A program made the position numbers and the translations under genes. The notes beneath the pieces were generated by a model. The model was not told the DNA's origin. It saw nothing but the letters and a program-made list of their open reading frames with translations, and did not search any database. From positions 62,001-126,000 of the forward strand of contig NZ_MAXC01000003.1 in the NCBI RefSeq assembly GCF_001693485.1: a stretch of 64,000 bases of DNA. The letters are read 5' to 3'. Origin of the DNA: Bradyrhizobium sp. LMTR 3. GTDB taxonomy: Bacteria > Pseudomonadota > Alphaproteobacteria > Rhizobiales > Xanthobacteraceae. Below, piece after piece: positions 37,412 through 45,784 of this stretch (positions are counted from its first letter, which is position 1; the number at the start of each line of letters is the position of its first letter).

Positions 37412-39505
37412 TCAAGCCGCCGGCGTTGCTTCGAGCAGTCCGCGACGGCGCAGCAGCGCGTCGGCCTCCGGCTCGCGGCCGCGGAAGGCGACATAGGCGT
37501 CCTCGGGGTCGCGCGAGCCGCCCGACGAATAGATGTCGTCGTGCAGGCGTTTTGCCACCGCGGGATCGAAGATATCGCCGGCCTCCTCGAACGCGCCGAA
37601 GGCGTCGGCATCCATCACTTCCGACCACATGTAGCTGTAGTAGCCCGATGCGTAGTGATCGCCGGAGAAGATGTGGCCGAATTGGGTCGGCCGGTGCCGT
37701 AGCGCAATTTCGGCGGGCATGCCGATCTTCTCCAGCTCCGCCTTTTCGAACGCAGCCACGTCGCGGCTGGCGGCGGCCGGCTGGGTATGGAATTCGAGAT
37801 CGACCAGCGCCGAGGAGACGAACTCCACGGTGGCAAAGCCCTGGTTGAATTTTCGCGCGGCGAGGAAGCGCTGCAGCAGGTCGTCCGGCAGCGGCTCGCC
37901 GGTCTGGTAGTGCCTGGCGAACTGCCGCAGCACCTGCGGCTGCTCCTGCCAATGCTCGTAGAGCTGCGAGGGCAGCTCGACGAAATCGGTGAACACCGAT
38001 GTCCCCGACAGCGAGGGATAAGTCACATTGGACAGCATGCCGTGCAGGCCGTGGCCGAACTCGTGGAACAGGGTGCGCGCGTCGTCCGGCGACAGCAGCG
38101 ACGGCTGGCCGTCCGCGCCCTTGGCGAAATTGCAGACATTGATGATCAGCGGGGCGACGTCGACGTCGAGCTTCTGCTGGTCGCGCAGCGAGGTCATCCA
38201 GGCGCCGGAGCGCTTTGAGGGCCTGGCGAAATAATCGCCATAGAACAGCGCCTTGTGCTTGCCGGCGGCGTCCTTGACCTCCCAGACCCGGACATCCGGA
38301 TGCCAGACCGGAATGTCCTTGCGCTCGGAGAAGGTGATCCCGAACAGGCGGGTGGCGCAGTCGAAGGCGGCCTCGATCATGTGATCGAGCACCAGATAGG
38401 GCTTTATCGCCGCGTCGTCGAAATCGGCCCGCCGCTGCCGCAGCTTTTCGGCGTAGTAGCGCCAGTCCCACGGGGCGAGCGCGAAGTTGCCGCCCTCCTC
38501 CGCGATCAGCGCCTGCAGCGCGTCGCGGTCGGCGAGCGCCCGCTCCCGGGCCGGCTTCCAGACCCGCTCCAGGAGGCTGCGCACCGCCTCAGGCGTCTTG
38601 GCCATGGAATCCTCCAGCCGGTAGGCGGCGTAGGTCGGAAAGCCCATGATCTTGGCGGCCTCCTCGCGGAGCGCGAGGATCTCGACGATGGTGGCGTTGT
38701 TGTCGTTGGCGTTGCCATTGTCGCCCCGCGCGGTGAAGGCCTTGAAGACCTTCTCGCGCAGGTCGCGGCGGGAGGAGCTCTTCAGGAACGGCTCGACCGA
38801 GGAGCGCGACAGCGTCACAATCGCCTTGCCCGCCATGCCGCGCTCTTCAGCGGCGGCCTTGGCCGCGGCGACGAAGGCCTCGGGAAGGCCGGCACGATCG
38901 TCGTCCTCGCCGAGCTCCATGAACCAGTCCTGCTCGTCGCCGAGCAGATGGTGGCTGAACGAGGTGCCGAGCTGGGCCAGCCGCTCGTTGATCTCGGCCC
39001 GGCGCTTCTTGGCGACCTCGTCGAGGCCGGCGCCGGCGCGGTAGAAGTTGGTGTAGGTGCGCTCCAGGAGCCGCATCTGTTCGCCGGTCAGGCCGAGCGT
39101 GGCGCGGTTCTCGTGCAGCAGCGCGATACGGCCGAACAGCACCGCGTTCATCATGATCGGGTTCCAGTGCCGCGCCATGCGCAAGGAGACTTCGTTGTCG
39201 ATCTCCAGGATCGCCGGATTGGAATGCGCCGAGACCAGATCGTAGAACACGGCAGCGACCTTCGCGAGCAGCTTGCCCGAGCGCTCCAGCGCCGTGATGG
39301 TGTTGGCGAAGTCCGGCACCGTGGGATCATGGGTGATCGCCGCGATCTCGGCGGCGTGATCGGCAAAGGCCTGCTCGAAGGCGGGCAGGAAGTGTTCCGG
39401 CTGGATCTCGCTGAAGGGCGGTGTCTCGAACGGCGTCTGCCACGGCCGGAGCAGCGGGTTTTCGCCAGCTTCCGAAGGGGCCGCCGTCTGCAGGGTTTCT
39501 GACAT
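37412..39505 (-). CDS. M3-family zinc oligopeptidase (oligopeptidase A / peptidyl-dipeptidase Dcp type)
   Basis: A 697-residue cytoplasmic metallopeptidase of the thimet oligopeptidase family, degrading short peptides. The zinc motif HEFGH is at residues 481-485 (LFHEFGHGLHGML), with the third ligand Glu in the following FVELPSQLYEHW block. The C-terminal GHIFSGDHYASGYYSYMWSEVM segment is the conserved substrate-binding loop of M3A enzymes. ATG 39505 (MSETLQTAAP) is chosen; the frame continues to 39985 but through a repeat and over the small gene at 39680, and homologues do not extend there. Confidence 0.94.
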   Translation of the reverse strand: MSETLQTAAPSEAGENPLLRPWQTPFETPPFSEIQPEHFLPAFEQAFADHAAEIAAITHDPTVPDFANTITALERSGKLLAKVAAVFYDLVSAHSNPAILEIDNEVSLRMARHWNPIMMNAVLFGRIALLHENRATLGLTGEQMRLLERTYTNFYRAGAGLDEVAKKRRAEINERLAQLGTSFSHHLLGDEQDWFMELGEDDDRAGLPEAFVAAAKAAAEERGMAGKAIVTLSRSSVEPFLKSSSRRDLREKVFKAFTARGDNGNANDNNATIVEILALREEAAKIMGFPTYAAYRLEDSMAKTPEAVRSLLERVWKPARERALADRDALQALIAEEGGNFALAPWDWRYYAEKLRQRRADFDDAAIKPYLVLDHMIEAAFDCATRLFGITFSERKDIPVWHPDVRVWEVKDAAGKHKALFYGDYFARPSKRSGAWMTSLRDQQKLDVDVAPLIINVCNFAKGADGQPSLLSPDDARTLFHEFGHGLHGMLSNVTYPSLSGTSVFTDFVELPSQLYEHWQEQPQVLRQFARHYQTGEPLPDDLLQRFLAARKFNQGFATVEFVSSALVDLEFHTQPAAASRDVAAFEKAELEKIGMPAEIALRHRPTQFGHIFSGDHYASGYYSYMWSEVMDADAFGAFEEAGDIFDPAVAKRLHDDIYSSGGSRDPEDAYVAFRGREPEADALLRRRGLLEATPAA

Positions 39506-39518
39506 CACAATTCCCGTT

Positions 39519-39570
39519 TTTGCCTCGTTTTCTTGGGCTGAAACCGGTACCGATTTCGCTCGAAAACGCT
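39519..39570. repeat. CGAAAACGCT-type repeat, related to 8021-8118
   Basis: GCCTCGTTTTCTTGGGCTGAAACCGGTACCGATTTCGCTCGAAAACGCT shares its CGTTTTCTT...AACCGGTA..CACTTCGCTCGAAAACGCT pattern with the second half of the element at 8021. It lies just upstream of the peptidase gene. Confidence 0.6.
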
Positions 39571-39679
39571 CCAGAAGATGCGGCAATCTATAGCACGCGA
39601 TGCGGCATTTTTGGGCCTTTTGCGCTTGATAGCGAGGGCCTTTTCGGAGAGATTGCGCCCCCATAACAGGACCTTTTTC

Positions 39680-39940
39680 ATGAGCCCACAGCCCGCCTCC
39701 ACATCCTCCCGCCAGATCGTCTGGCCGAGCGTCATCACCGTCATTTCGGCAGCGATCCTGATCGGCGCGGAAGTGTTCGGCGCGGCGTTTGCCGGCGGCT
39801 GGGCGCTCGCGATCCTGTTCGGCCTCGACGACACCAGCGCGCACATCCTCCAGGCGGTGCTGTTCGGCATCGGCGTGATGATCATGGTGGCGTTCATCCG
39901 CGGCGCACAGCGCATCGAGCCGTTCTTCAAGCGCGCCTGA
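39680..39940 (+). CDS. Small two-span membrane protein
   Basis: An 86-residue protein with two hydrophobic helices (about 16-40 and 52-72), an acidic loop (GLDDTSAH) and a basic end (FFKRA). CAGGACC lies at suitable distance before ATG 39680. I do not recognise a named family, though similar short proteins are common in Bradyrhizobium. Codon use is like that of its neighbours. It is divergent from the peptidase gene. The frame upstream of 39680 has no start with support. Confidence 0.75.
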   Translation: MSPQPASTSSRQIVWPSVITVISAAILIGAEVFGAAFAGGWALAILFGLDDTSAHILQAVLFGIGVMIMVAFIRGAQRIEPFFKRA

Positions 39941-40140
39941 CGCGCGTTCAAGAAAGCGCTGCGGCACAGGCGCTAAAGCGTTCATCGCCTGTCCAAGAAA
40001 ATCTTAACTTCCATTCATGTTTGTCGTGAGCCGTGACGCTGCGAACGCTTTCGTAAGCACACGTCGGGGAAATTTGTCCCCAGCCTAAAAAAATTCTTGC
40101 GCAGCAGAATCAAAAGTCTTATTTCCAGCCTTGCCCAATT

Positions 40141-40376
40141 TCGCACGTGCCTGTGGTCGTGTGTCAGTCGGTAGGTATCCGGACAAGAGGCCGGACAGCC
40201 GCCAAGGGATGAAGAACCGAGGGTCGCTCCTGTTCGAGTGGCCAGCATCTCTCTCAAGAGATGCCGTTGAAGGTCCCTCCATCCTTTGCAACCGTGACTG
40301 GCAGCCGGAGGCGAACCGGCGCACCCCGCTCTCAACGGGGGACGCGACTTAAAGCAACGACGGATCGGGCTTTTTT
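40141..40376 (+). promoter_or_regulatory. speF-type leader RNA upstream of ornithine decarboxylase
   Basis: The 657-base gap before the decarboxylase contains no good gene but a chain of strong hairpins: GCATCTCT/AGAGATGC (40245-40264, perfect 8 bp), GCCGG/CCGGC (40304-40320), CCCCG/CGGGG (40324-40340), and a longer pairing GAGGG/CCCTC around the first. Position and gene context match the alphaproteobacterial speF motif (Rfam RF00518), a proposed cis-regulator of ornithine decarboxylase. Boundaries are approximate. Between 40376 and 40597 I see no further feature apart from the ribosome site. Confidence 0.65.
40351..40376 (+). terminator. Candidate intrinsic terminator inside the leader
   Basis: AAAGC (40351-40355) can pair with GCTTT (40369-40373), with an inner CGA/TCG stem, followed by six T. 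It is weak for a terminator but placed where transcription attenuation would act. Confidence 0.4.
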
Positions 40377-40597
40377 GGTCTCTACCGGCATTCCACCGCC
40401 GGCGCGGGCTACTGAAAAGGCTTGTCCTTCATTGCCAGGTGAGCGGGCGGGAAAATTCCCAACCAATCCACGGCAGCACAATTCGGTTCTTGAGTTCGAG
40501 GCTTCGTCGCGTCTCCATCGTGCGGCAACGCCAGAGCACTCACGTCCGAGATCAAATTTGAACGGGTCCTTGTCGCAAAGGCCGTTTGGAGGGTGCT

Positions 40598-41740
40598 ATG
40601 ACCGAACGTATTCAGGAATTCCTGCGTAACCGCCGCAGCGAGGGCCAGGACACCGAGCCGTGCCTCGTCGTCGACCTCGAAGTCGTGCGCGACAATTACC
40701 AGACCTTTGCCAAGGCGCTGCCCGACAGCCGCGTGTTCTACGCGGTGAAGGCCAATCCGGCCCCCGAAGTGCTGTCGCTGCTCGCCTCCATGGGCTCCTG
40801 CTTCGACACCGCAACCGTTGCCGAAATCGAAATGGCGATGGCTGCCGGTGCGACGCCGGACCGCATCTCCTTTGGCAACACGATCAAGAAGGAGCGCGAC
40901 ATCGCGCGCGCCTTCGCGCTCGGCATTCGCCTGTTCGCGGTCGACTGCGCCGCCGAAGTCGAGAAGATCGCGCGTGCCGCTCCCGGCGCAAAAGTGTTCT
41001 GCCGCATCCTCTATGACTGCGCCGGCGCCGAATGGCCGCTGTCGCGGAAGTTCGGCTGCGACCCGGAGATGGCGGTCGAGGTGCTCGACCTCGCCAAGCG
41101 TCTGGGGCTGGAGCCGGTCGGCATCTCGTTCCATGTCGGCTCGCAGCAGCGCAAGGTGAAGGCGTGGGACCGCGCGCTGGCGATGGCCTCGACGGTGTTC
41201 CGGGACTGCGCAGAGCGCGGGATCAACCTGTCCATGGTCAACATGGGCGGTGGCTTCCCGACCAAGTACCTCAAGGACGTTCCTCCGGTCCTGCAATACG
41301 GCCGGTCGATCTTCCGTGCGCTGCGCAAGCACTTCGGCAACCAGATCCCGGAGACCATCATCGAGCCGGGCCGCGGCATGGTCGGCAACGCCGGCATCAT
41401 CGAGACCGAAGTCGTCCTGATCTCCAGGAAGAGCGACGAGGATGAGGTGCGCTGGGTGTATCTCGACATCGGCAAGTTCGGCGGTCTCGCCGAGACGATG
41501 GACGAGTCGATCCGCTACGCCATCCGCACGCCGCATGACGGCGCGGAGATGACGCCGTGCGTGCTCGCAGGACCGACCTGCGATAGCGCCGACGTGCTGT
41601 ACGAGAAGATGCCGTACCCGCTTCCGGTGACGCTCGAGATCGGCGACAAGCTGCTGATCGAAGGCACCGGTGCCTATACGTCGACCTACTCGTCGGTGGC
41701 GTTCAACGGCATCCCGCCGCTCAGGACGTACCACATCTGA
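40598..41740 (+). CDS. odc: Ornithine decarboxylase, fold type III (possibly also lysine)
   Basis: PLP enzyme of 380 residues that decarboxylates ornithine to putrescine. The PLP-binding lysine is K51 in VFYAVKANPAP. HVGSQQ, GGGFPTKY and EPGRG bind the cofactor phosphate, and the catalytic Cys lies in GPTCDSADVL near residue 325. The fold is the eukaryotic-type (alanine-racemase-like) form used in alphaproteobacteria, some of which also accept lysine. ATG 40598 has GGAGGG just upstream. The polyamine leader precedes it, and homospermidine synthase lies 1.4 kb downstream in the same direction, so putrescine is probably passed to that enzyme. Confidence 0.94.
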   Translation: MTERIQEFLRNRRSEGQDTEPCLVVDLEVVRDNYQTFAKALPDSRVFYAVKANPAPEVLSLLASMGSCFDTATVAEIEMAMAAGATPDRISFGNTIKKERDIARAFALGIRLFAVDCAAEVEKIARAAPGAKVFCRILYDCAGAEWPLSRKFGCDPEMAVEVLDLAKRLGLEPVGISFHVGSQQRKVKAWDRALAMASTVFRDCAERGINLSMVNMGGGFPTKYLKDVPPVLQYGRSIFRALRKHFGNQIPETIIEPGRGMVGNAGIIETEVVLISRKSDEDEVRWVYLDIGKFGGLAETMDESIRYAIRTPHDGAEMTPCVLAGPTCDSADVLYEKMPYPLPVTLEIGDKLLIEGTGAYTSTYSSVAFNGIPPLRTYHI

Positions 41741-41764
41741 CGCCTCGTTAGAGGCTCGAATAGC

Positions 41765-41786
41765 GGGAGCCGGTGCGACGGCTCCC
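41765..41786 (+). terminator. Hairpin after the decarboxylase gene
   Basis: GGGAGCCG (41765-41772) pairs with CGGCTCCC (41779-41786) around GTGCGA. There is no immediate T-run, but GAATTTTT follows 15 bases later. It may reduce readthrough into the acetyltransferase gene. Confidence 0.4.
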
Positions 41787-41859
41787 TCCCCGTCATTTGC
41801 GAATTTTTGACAACGCTTTGCGCGGCAAGCTTGCCGTTGCGAGCGGGGACTGACGTGCC

Positions 41860-42465
41860 ATGACTGCTTTGCGGAAGACCACTCAAGCCCTCATCTCCGA
41901 TGCCGCTCCGTTCGCGATCCGTGCGGAGCGGGCCTCGGACGTCACGGCGCGTGAAGCGCTGCTGGATGCCTGCTTTGGCGACAACCGCCATATGCGCGCC
42001 TGCCAGCGCCTGCGCGACGGACGCACGCCCGCCGAAGGCCTCAGCCTTTCGGCCGTGAGCAAGGGCCGGCTGGTCGGGACCGTTCGGTTGTGGCACGTCA
42101 GCGCTGGGGGCATCCCGGCGCTCATGCTCGGCCCGCTGGCGGTGGAGGCTTCCTCCCGCCAGCTCGGGGTCGGGGCTGCGCTGATGGACCACGCGCTCGC
42201 GGCGGCGAAGGCGCGTGGCCATCGCGCGGTAGTCCTGCTGGGCGATGCGCCATACTACGGCCGCTTCGGCTTCTCGGCCGCGAAGACCGGCGAGCTGGCG
42301 CTGCCGGGCGCCTTCGAGCGCGACCGCCTGCTCGGCCTGGAGTTTTGCGAAGGCGCGCTCGACGGCGCCTGCGGCATGATCGTTCCGACCGGTGCACGCT
42401 TGACGAAAACAAAGGCAGTGCGGGCCAGGAAGACGAAGGCCTTGCTCCTGCCGCGCGTGGCCTGA
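41860..42465 (+). CDS. GNAT-family N-acetyltransferase
   Basis: A 201-residue acetyltransferase. The acetyl-CoA site is visible as LGPLAVEASSRQLGVGAALMDHALAAAKARGHRAVVLLGD (about residues 88-128), followed by PYYGRFGF, which places it with the YhbS-like GNAT group. A basic tail (KTKAVRARKTKALLL) ends the protein. Lying between ornithine decarboxylase and homospermidine synthase, it could acetylate a polyamine, but this is inference from location only; the target is unknown. Confidence 0.87.
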   Translation: MTALRKTTQALISDAAPFAIRAERASDVTAREALLDACFGDNRHMRACQRLRDGRTPAEGLSLSAVSKGRLVGTVRLWHVSAGGIPALMLGPLAVEASSRQLGVGAALMDHALAAAKARGHRAVVLLGDAPYYGRFGFSAAKTGELALPGAFERDRLLGLEFCEGALDGACGMIVPTGARLTKTKAVRARKTKALLLPRVA

Positions 42466-42470
42466 AAGCC

Positions 42471-42632
42471 ATGTCGGAGAGCCCTCCCGCCGCCGTGCGC
42501 CCGCGCTGGCGCAGCGTCGTCACGACGGTCCTCCTGGTCATGATCTCGGTCATGATCGTCAGGGACATTCTCGGGCGTCGCTGGAGCGCCGGCGCGCCGC
42601 CGGCCTCCGACTTCACCCGGCATTCCCGGTGA
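42471..42632 (+). CDS. Tiny single-span membrane protein
   Basis: A 53-residue product starting five bases after the acetyltransferase stop (ATG 42471). It has a Pro/Arg-rich cytoplasmic start, one hydrophobic helix (about residues 16-33, VVTTVLLVMISVMIVRDILG) and a polar tail. Too short for most gene finders, but its tight spacing and helix support it. AAAGCC before the ATG is a poor ribosome site, so translation may depend on coupling. Function unknown. Confidence 0.62.
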   Translation: MSESPPAAVRPRWRSVVTTVLLVMISVMIVRDILGRRWSAGAPPASDFTRHSR

Positions 42633-42726
42633 CGCCGCCGGGGGTTGCGCGCGCCGGGGAAAAGCCCTTAAACCGCGCCCATCCCGCCGGATCCTTCCCA
42701 GGATCGTTCCCAAGATCGAGGTTCCG

Positions 42727-43116
42727 ATGCCCCGCCGCCTGATTTCCACCGGCTCGCCGTTCGAGAAGACCGCCGGCTACAGCCGCGCCGTCATCGACGG
42801 CGATTTCGCCTTCGTCGCCGGCACCACCGGCTACGACTACACGACCATGGTCATCCCGGCCGATGTCACAAGCCAGGCACGCAACTGCTTTAAGAACATC
42901 GAGGCGGCGCTCAAGGAAGGCGGCTTTGCGATGGCCGACATCGTCCGCGCCACCTACTACATCACCGACATTGCCGATGCGGACGCCTTCTTTGCCGTCT
43001 GCGGCGAAGTCTTCGGCGAGATCCGTCCGGCCACGACCCTGCTGGTGGTCGCCGGCCTCTACAAGCCCGAGATGAAGATCGAGATCGAAGTGACGGCCAA
43101 ACGGCGCACCGCCTGA
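42727..43116 (+). CDS. RidA-family (YjgF/UK114) protein
   Basis: A 129-residue protein of the Rid family, which hydrolyses reactive 2-aminoacrylate and other imines released by PLP enzymes. The family core DFAFVAGTTGYDYTTMVIPADVTSQARNCFKNIEAALKEGG and IRPATTLLVVAGLYKPEMKIEIEVTAKRR is present, with the key Arg in IRPATT. Its place next to a PLP decarboxylase and an amine-transferring synthase fits an imine-clearing role in the polyamine pathway, though the subgroup and substrate are not settled. Confidence 0.9.
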   Translation: MPRRLISTGSPFEKTAGYSRAVIDGDFAFVAGTTGYDYTTMVIPADVTSQARNCFKNIEAALKEGGFAMADIVRATYYITDIADADAFFAVCGEVFGEIRPATTLLVVAGLYKPEMKIEIEVTAKRRTA

Positions 43117-43158
43117 TCCTTCCATTCCCGCCAGTTTCTGCTTTCTGGAGACCGACTG

Positions 43159-44589
43159 ATGAGCGCACTCGCGAAAATTCACGCGAAAATCACTGGCCCG
43201 ATTGTCATGATCGGCTTTGGCTCGATCGGCAAAGGCACGCTGCCTTTAATCGAGCGCCATTTCGACTACGACAAGGAGCGCCTTGTCATCATCGACCCGC
43301 ATGATGACGGCGAGCTCGCCAGCAAGCACGGTGTACGCTTTGTCAAACAGGCTGTGACCCGAGACAATTACCGCGAGCTGCTGATTCCGCTGCTCACCGC
43401 CGGCGGCGGCCAAGGATTCTGCGTCAATCTCTCCGTCGACACCTCCTCGGTCGACATCATGACGATGTGCCGAGAGATCGGCGCGCTCTACATCGATACC
43501 GTGGTGGAGCCTTGGGCAGGCTTTTATTTCGACAAGAACATCGGTCCCGAGAAGCGCTCCAACTACGCCCTGCGCGAGACCCTGCTCGCCGCCAAGCGAA
43601 AGAGCCCGGGCGGCACCACCGCGGTCTCCACCTGCGGCGCCAACCCCGGCATGGTGTCCTGGTTCGTCAAGCAGGCGCTGCTCGACATCGCCCGTGATAC
43701 CAACACGCCCTTCAACGAACCGAAGAGCCGGGAGGGCTGGGGCCAACTCGCACACAAGCTTGGCGTGAAGGGTATCCATATCGCCGAGCGCGACACCCAG
43801 CGCTCCAGAAATCCGAAGCCGATGAACGTGTTCGTCAACACCTGGTCGGTCGAGGGTTTTGTGTCCGAAGGCATGCAGCCGGCCGAGCTCGGCTGGGGCA
43901 CGCATGAAAGATGGATGCCAAACAACGGCCGCGAGCATACCGAGGGCTGCGGGGCAGCGATCTATCTGCTGCAGCCCGGCGCCAACACCCGCGTGCGCTC
44001 GTGGTGCCCGACGCCGGGGCCGCAATACGGCTTCCTCGTCACCCACAACGAGTCGATCTCGATTGCGGACTACTTCACCCTGCATGACGGAAACAGGGTC
44101 GTCTATCGCCCGACCTGCCACTATGCCTACCACCCCGCCAACGACGCGGTGCTGTCGCTGCACGAGATGTTCGGCTCCACCGGCAAGATGCAGCCGAGCT
44201 GGCACATTTTGGACGAGCACGAGATCGTCGACGGCATCGACGAACTCGGCGTCCTTCTCTACGGCCACGCCAGGAACGCCTACTGGTACGGCTCGCAGCT
44301 CTCGATCGAGGAGACCCGCCTCGTCGCGCCCTACCAGAACGCCACCGGCATGCAGGTGTCGTCGGCGGTGCTGGCCGGCATGGTGTGGGCGCTGGAAAAC
44401 CCCGAGGCCGGCATCGTCGAGGCCGACGAGATGGATTTCCGCCGCTGCCTCGAAATCCAGATGCCGTATCTCGGCCCGGTGAAGGGGTTTTACACCGACT
44501 GGACGCCGCTGTCGGACCGGCCCGGCCTGTTCCCGGAGGATATCGACACGTCGGATCCCTGGCAGTTCAGGAACGTGCTGGTGCGGTAA
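43159..44589 (+). CDS. hss: Homospermidine synthase
   Basis: NAD-dependent enzyme of 476 residues that joins two putrescines (or putrescine and spermidine) to make sym-homospermidine, a main polyamine of rhizobia. The Rossmann motif GFGSIGKGTLPLIERH starts near residue 19. The saccharopine-dehydrogenase-like body matches the bacterial enzyme in length (about 477 in Blastochloris). TGGAGACC precedes the ATG. It uses the putrescine made by the upstream decarboxylase, and the gene ends with a GC-rich hairpin. No deoxyhypusine-synthase-like features are present. Confidence 0.96.
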   Translation: MSALAKIHAKITGPIVMIGFGSIGKGTLPLIERHFDYDKERLVIIDPHDDGELASKHGVRFVKQAVTRDNYRELLIPLLTAGGGQGFCVNLSVDTSSVDIMTMCREIGALYIDTVVEPWAGFYFDKNIGPEKRSNYALRETLLAAKRKSPGGTTAVSTCGANPGMVSWFVKQALLDIARDTNTPFNEPKSREGWGQLAHKLGVKGIHIAERDTQRSRNPKPMNVFVNTWSVEGFVSEGMQPAELGWGTHERWMPNNGREHTEGCGAAIYLLQPGANTRVRSWCPTPGPQYGFLVTHNESISIADYFTLHDGNRVVYRPTCHYAYHPANDAVLSLHEMFGSTGKMQPSWHILDEHEIVDGIDELGVLLYGHARNAYWYGSQLSIEETRLVAPYQNATGMQVSSAVLAGMVWALENPEAGIVEADEMDFRRCLEIQMPYLGPVKGFYTDWTPLSDRPGLFPEDIDTSDPWQFRNVLVR

Positions 44590-44602
44590 CACCGCAACAG
44601 AG

Positions 44603-44626
44603 GCGCTGCAGCTCCCGCTGCAGCGC
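44603..44626 (+). terminator. Hairpin terminator after homospermidine synthase
   Basis: A perfect 9-bp stem GCGCTGCAG/CTGCAGCGC around CTCCCG, 13 bases after the stop. The T-rich stretch after it is weak (ACATTGTTCTTCC). Confidence 0.55.
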
Positions 44627-44794
44627 ACATTGTTCTTCCATGGACTCGACCGGCGTAGAACTACGCACGGGATCCCGGCACCGTGTAAACAGTCGATTAA
44701 TCCAATCGCGCCATCCTGAAGGGTGAATTTCTGCGAGGGCCCTTGGGCCGTCGCCAAGCTTTTGAGCGGCGGCTCCCTCGATGGAGCGAGCAAC

Positions 44795-45022
44795 ATGCGC
44801 AGCATCATTGCCATCGTGCTGTCGGCGGCGGCACTGGCGTCGTGCACGCCCGAGAGCGGCAGCAATGCCGACGTCACGGGCTCGATCGACAATTGCGCCC
44901 GCAAGCTTTTCAGCCAGTACAATCCCAAGGACAAGAAGCAATGCGTCGCGGTGTGCATCGCCTGCGAGCGCGGCGTGGTAGTGACCTGCTCGACCGCCTG
45001 CACGCTCAGGGGCGCACAATAG
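44795..45022 (+). CDS. Small cysteine-rich lipoprotein
   Basis: A 75-residue protein with a short signal peptide ending in a lipobox, LASC (Cys17), so it should be lipid-anchored. The mature part has six more Cys, including C-x3-C-x2-C (CVAVCIAC) and TCSTAC, enough for three disulfides or a metal site. DVTGSI after the Cys is a common spacer in rhizobial lipoproteins. GGAG lies eight bases before ATG 44795. I do not recognise a family. It is convergent with the liv operon. Confidence 0.75.
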   Translation: MRSIIAIVLSAAALASCTPESGSNADVTGSIDNCARKLFSQYNPKDKKQCVAVCIACERGVVVTCSTACTLRGAQ

Positions 45023-45046
45023 TCGCACCCCTGCGGCGGATCTCCG

Positions 45047-45784
45047 TTACGCGACGCCGCCGAGATAGAGCCGCTTGACGATATCGTTGGCCCTCAATTC
45101 ATCGACCGACTGCGCAGCCACCGCGATCTCGCCGTGAACGATGATGTAGCCGCGGTCGGCGATCCGGATCGCCTGGTTGAAATTCTGCTCCGCCATCAGC
45201 ACCGTCAGTCCGACGCGCTGCTTGAGCTCGCCGATCTTGGCAATGGTCTGCGACACGAGTAACGGCGACAGCCCGACCGACGGCTCATCGATCAGCAATA
45301 GCCGCGGCGACGACATCAGCGCGCGCGCAATCGCCAGCATCTGCTGCTGTCCGCCGGACATGGTGCCTGCGAGTTGGCTGCGCCGCTCCTTCAGCACCGG
45401 AAAGGTGTCGAAGACGAGCGCGAGATTCTGCTGGATGGCGCTGCGGGCCATTCTCCTGAATGCACCGAGCATCAGGTTTTCCGTCACCGTCAGCTTGGGA
45501 AACAGCCGCCGCCCCTCCGGCACCAGCGCCACGCCGAGATCGACGATCGCCTCCGGCGAGAGCTTTGTGAGGTCATGCGCCGCGCCGTCGATCGACAGCG
45601 CAAGCCGGCCGCTATCCGGGCGCACCAGGCCCATGACGCACTTCATCAGCGTGCTCTTGCCGTTGCCGTTGGTGCCGAGCAAGGCCACGGTCTCGCCGGC
45701 CTCGACATGCAGCGTGACGCCGCGCAGCGCCTTGACGGCGCCGTAGCCGGCATCGAGGCCTTCGATGGCAAGGCTAAGTGCCAA
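45047..45784 (-). CDS. livF: Branched-chain amino acid-type ABC transporter ATPase (LivF)
   Basis: One of two cytoplasmic ATPases of the uptake system encoded in this operon; 245 residues. Walker A is GTNGNGKST (residues about 34-42), signature MSGGQQQML, Walker B RLLLIDEPSVGLSP. The short LivF-type C-terminus distinguishes it from LivG. It is the last gene of the operon; its ATG overlaps the livG stop by 11 bases. Confidence 0.93.
   Translation of the reverse strand: MALSLAIEGLDAGYGAVKALRGVTLHVEAGETVALLGTNGNGKSTLMKCVMGLVRPDSGRLALSIDGAAHDLTKLSPEAIVDLGVALVPEGRRLFPKLTVTENLMLGAFRRMARSAIQQNLALVFDTFPVLKERRSQLAGTMSGGQQQMLAIARALMSSPRLLLIDEPSVGLSPLLVSQTIAKIGELKQRVGLTVLMAEQNFNQAIRIADRGYIIVHGEIAVAAQSVDELRANDIVKRLYLGGVA

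Noticed and set aside
39506..39985. 160-codon upstream extension of the M3 peptidase
   Set aside because: It crosses a repeat and a better-supported small membrane gene on the other strand; homologues begin near MSETLQ-type starts.
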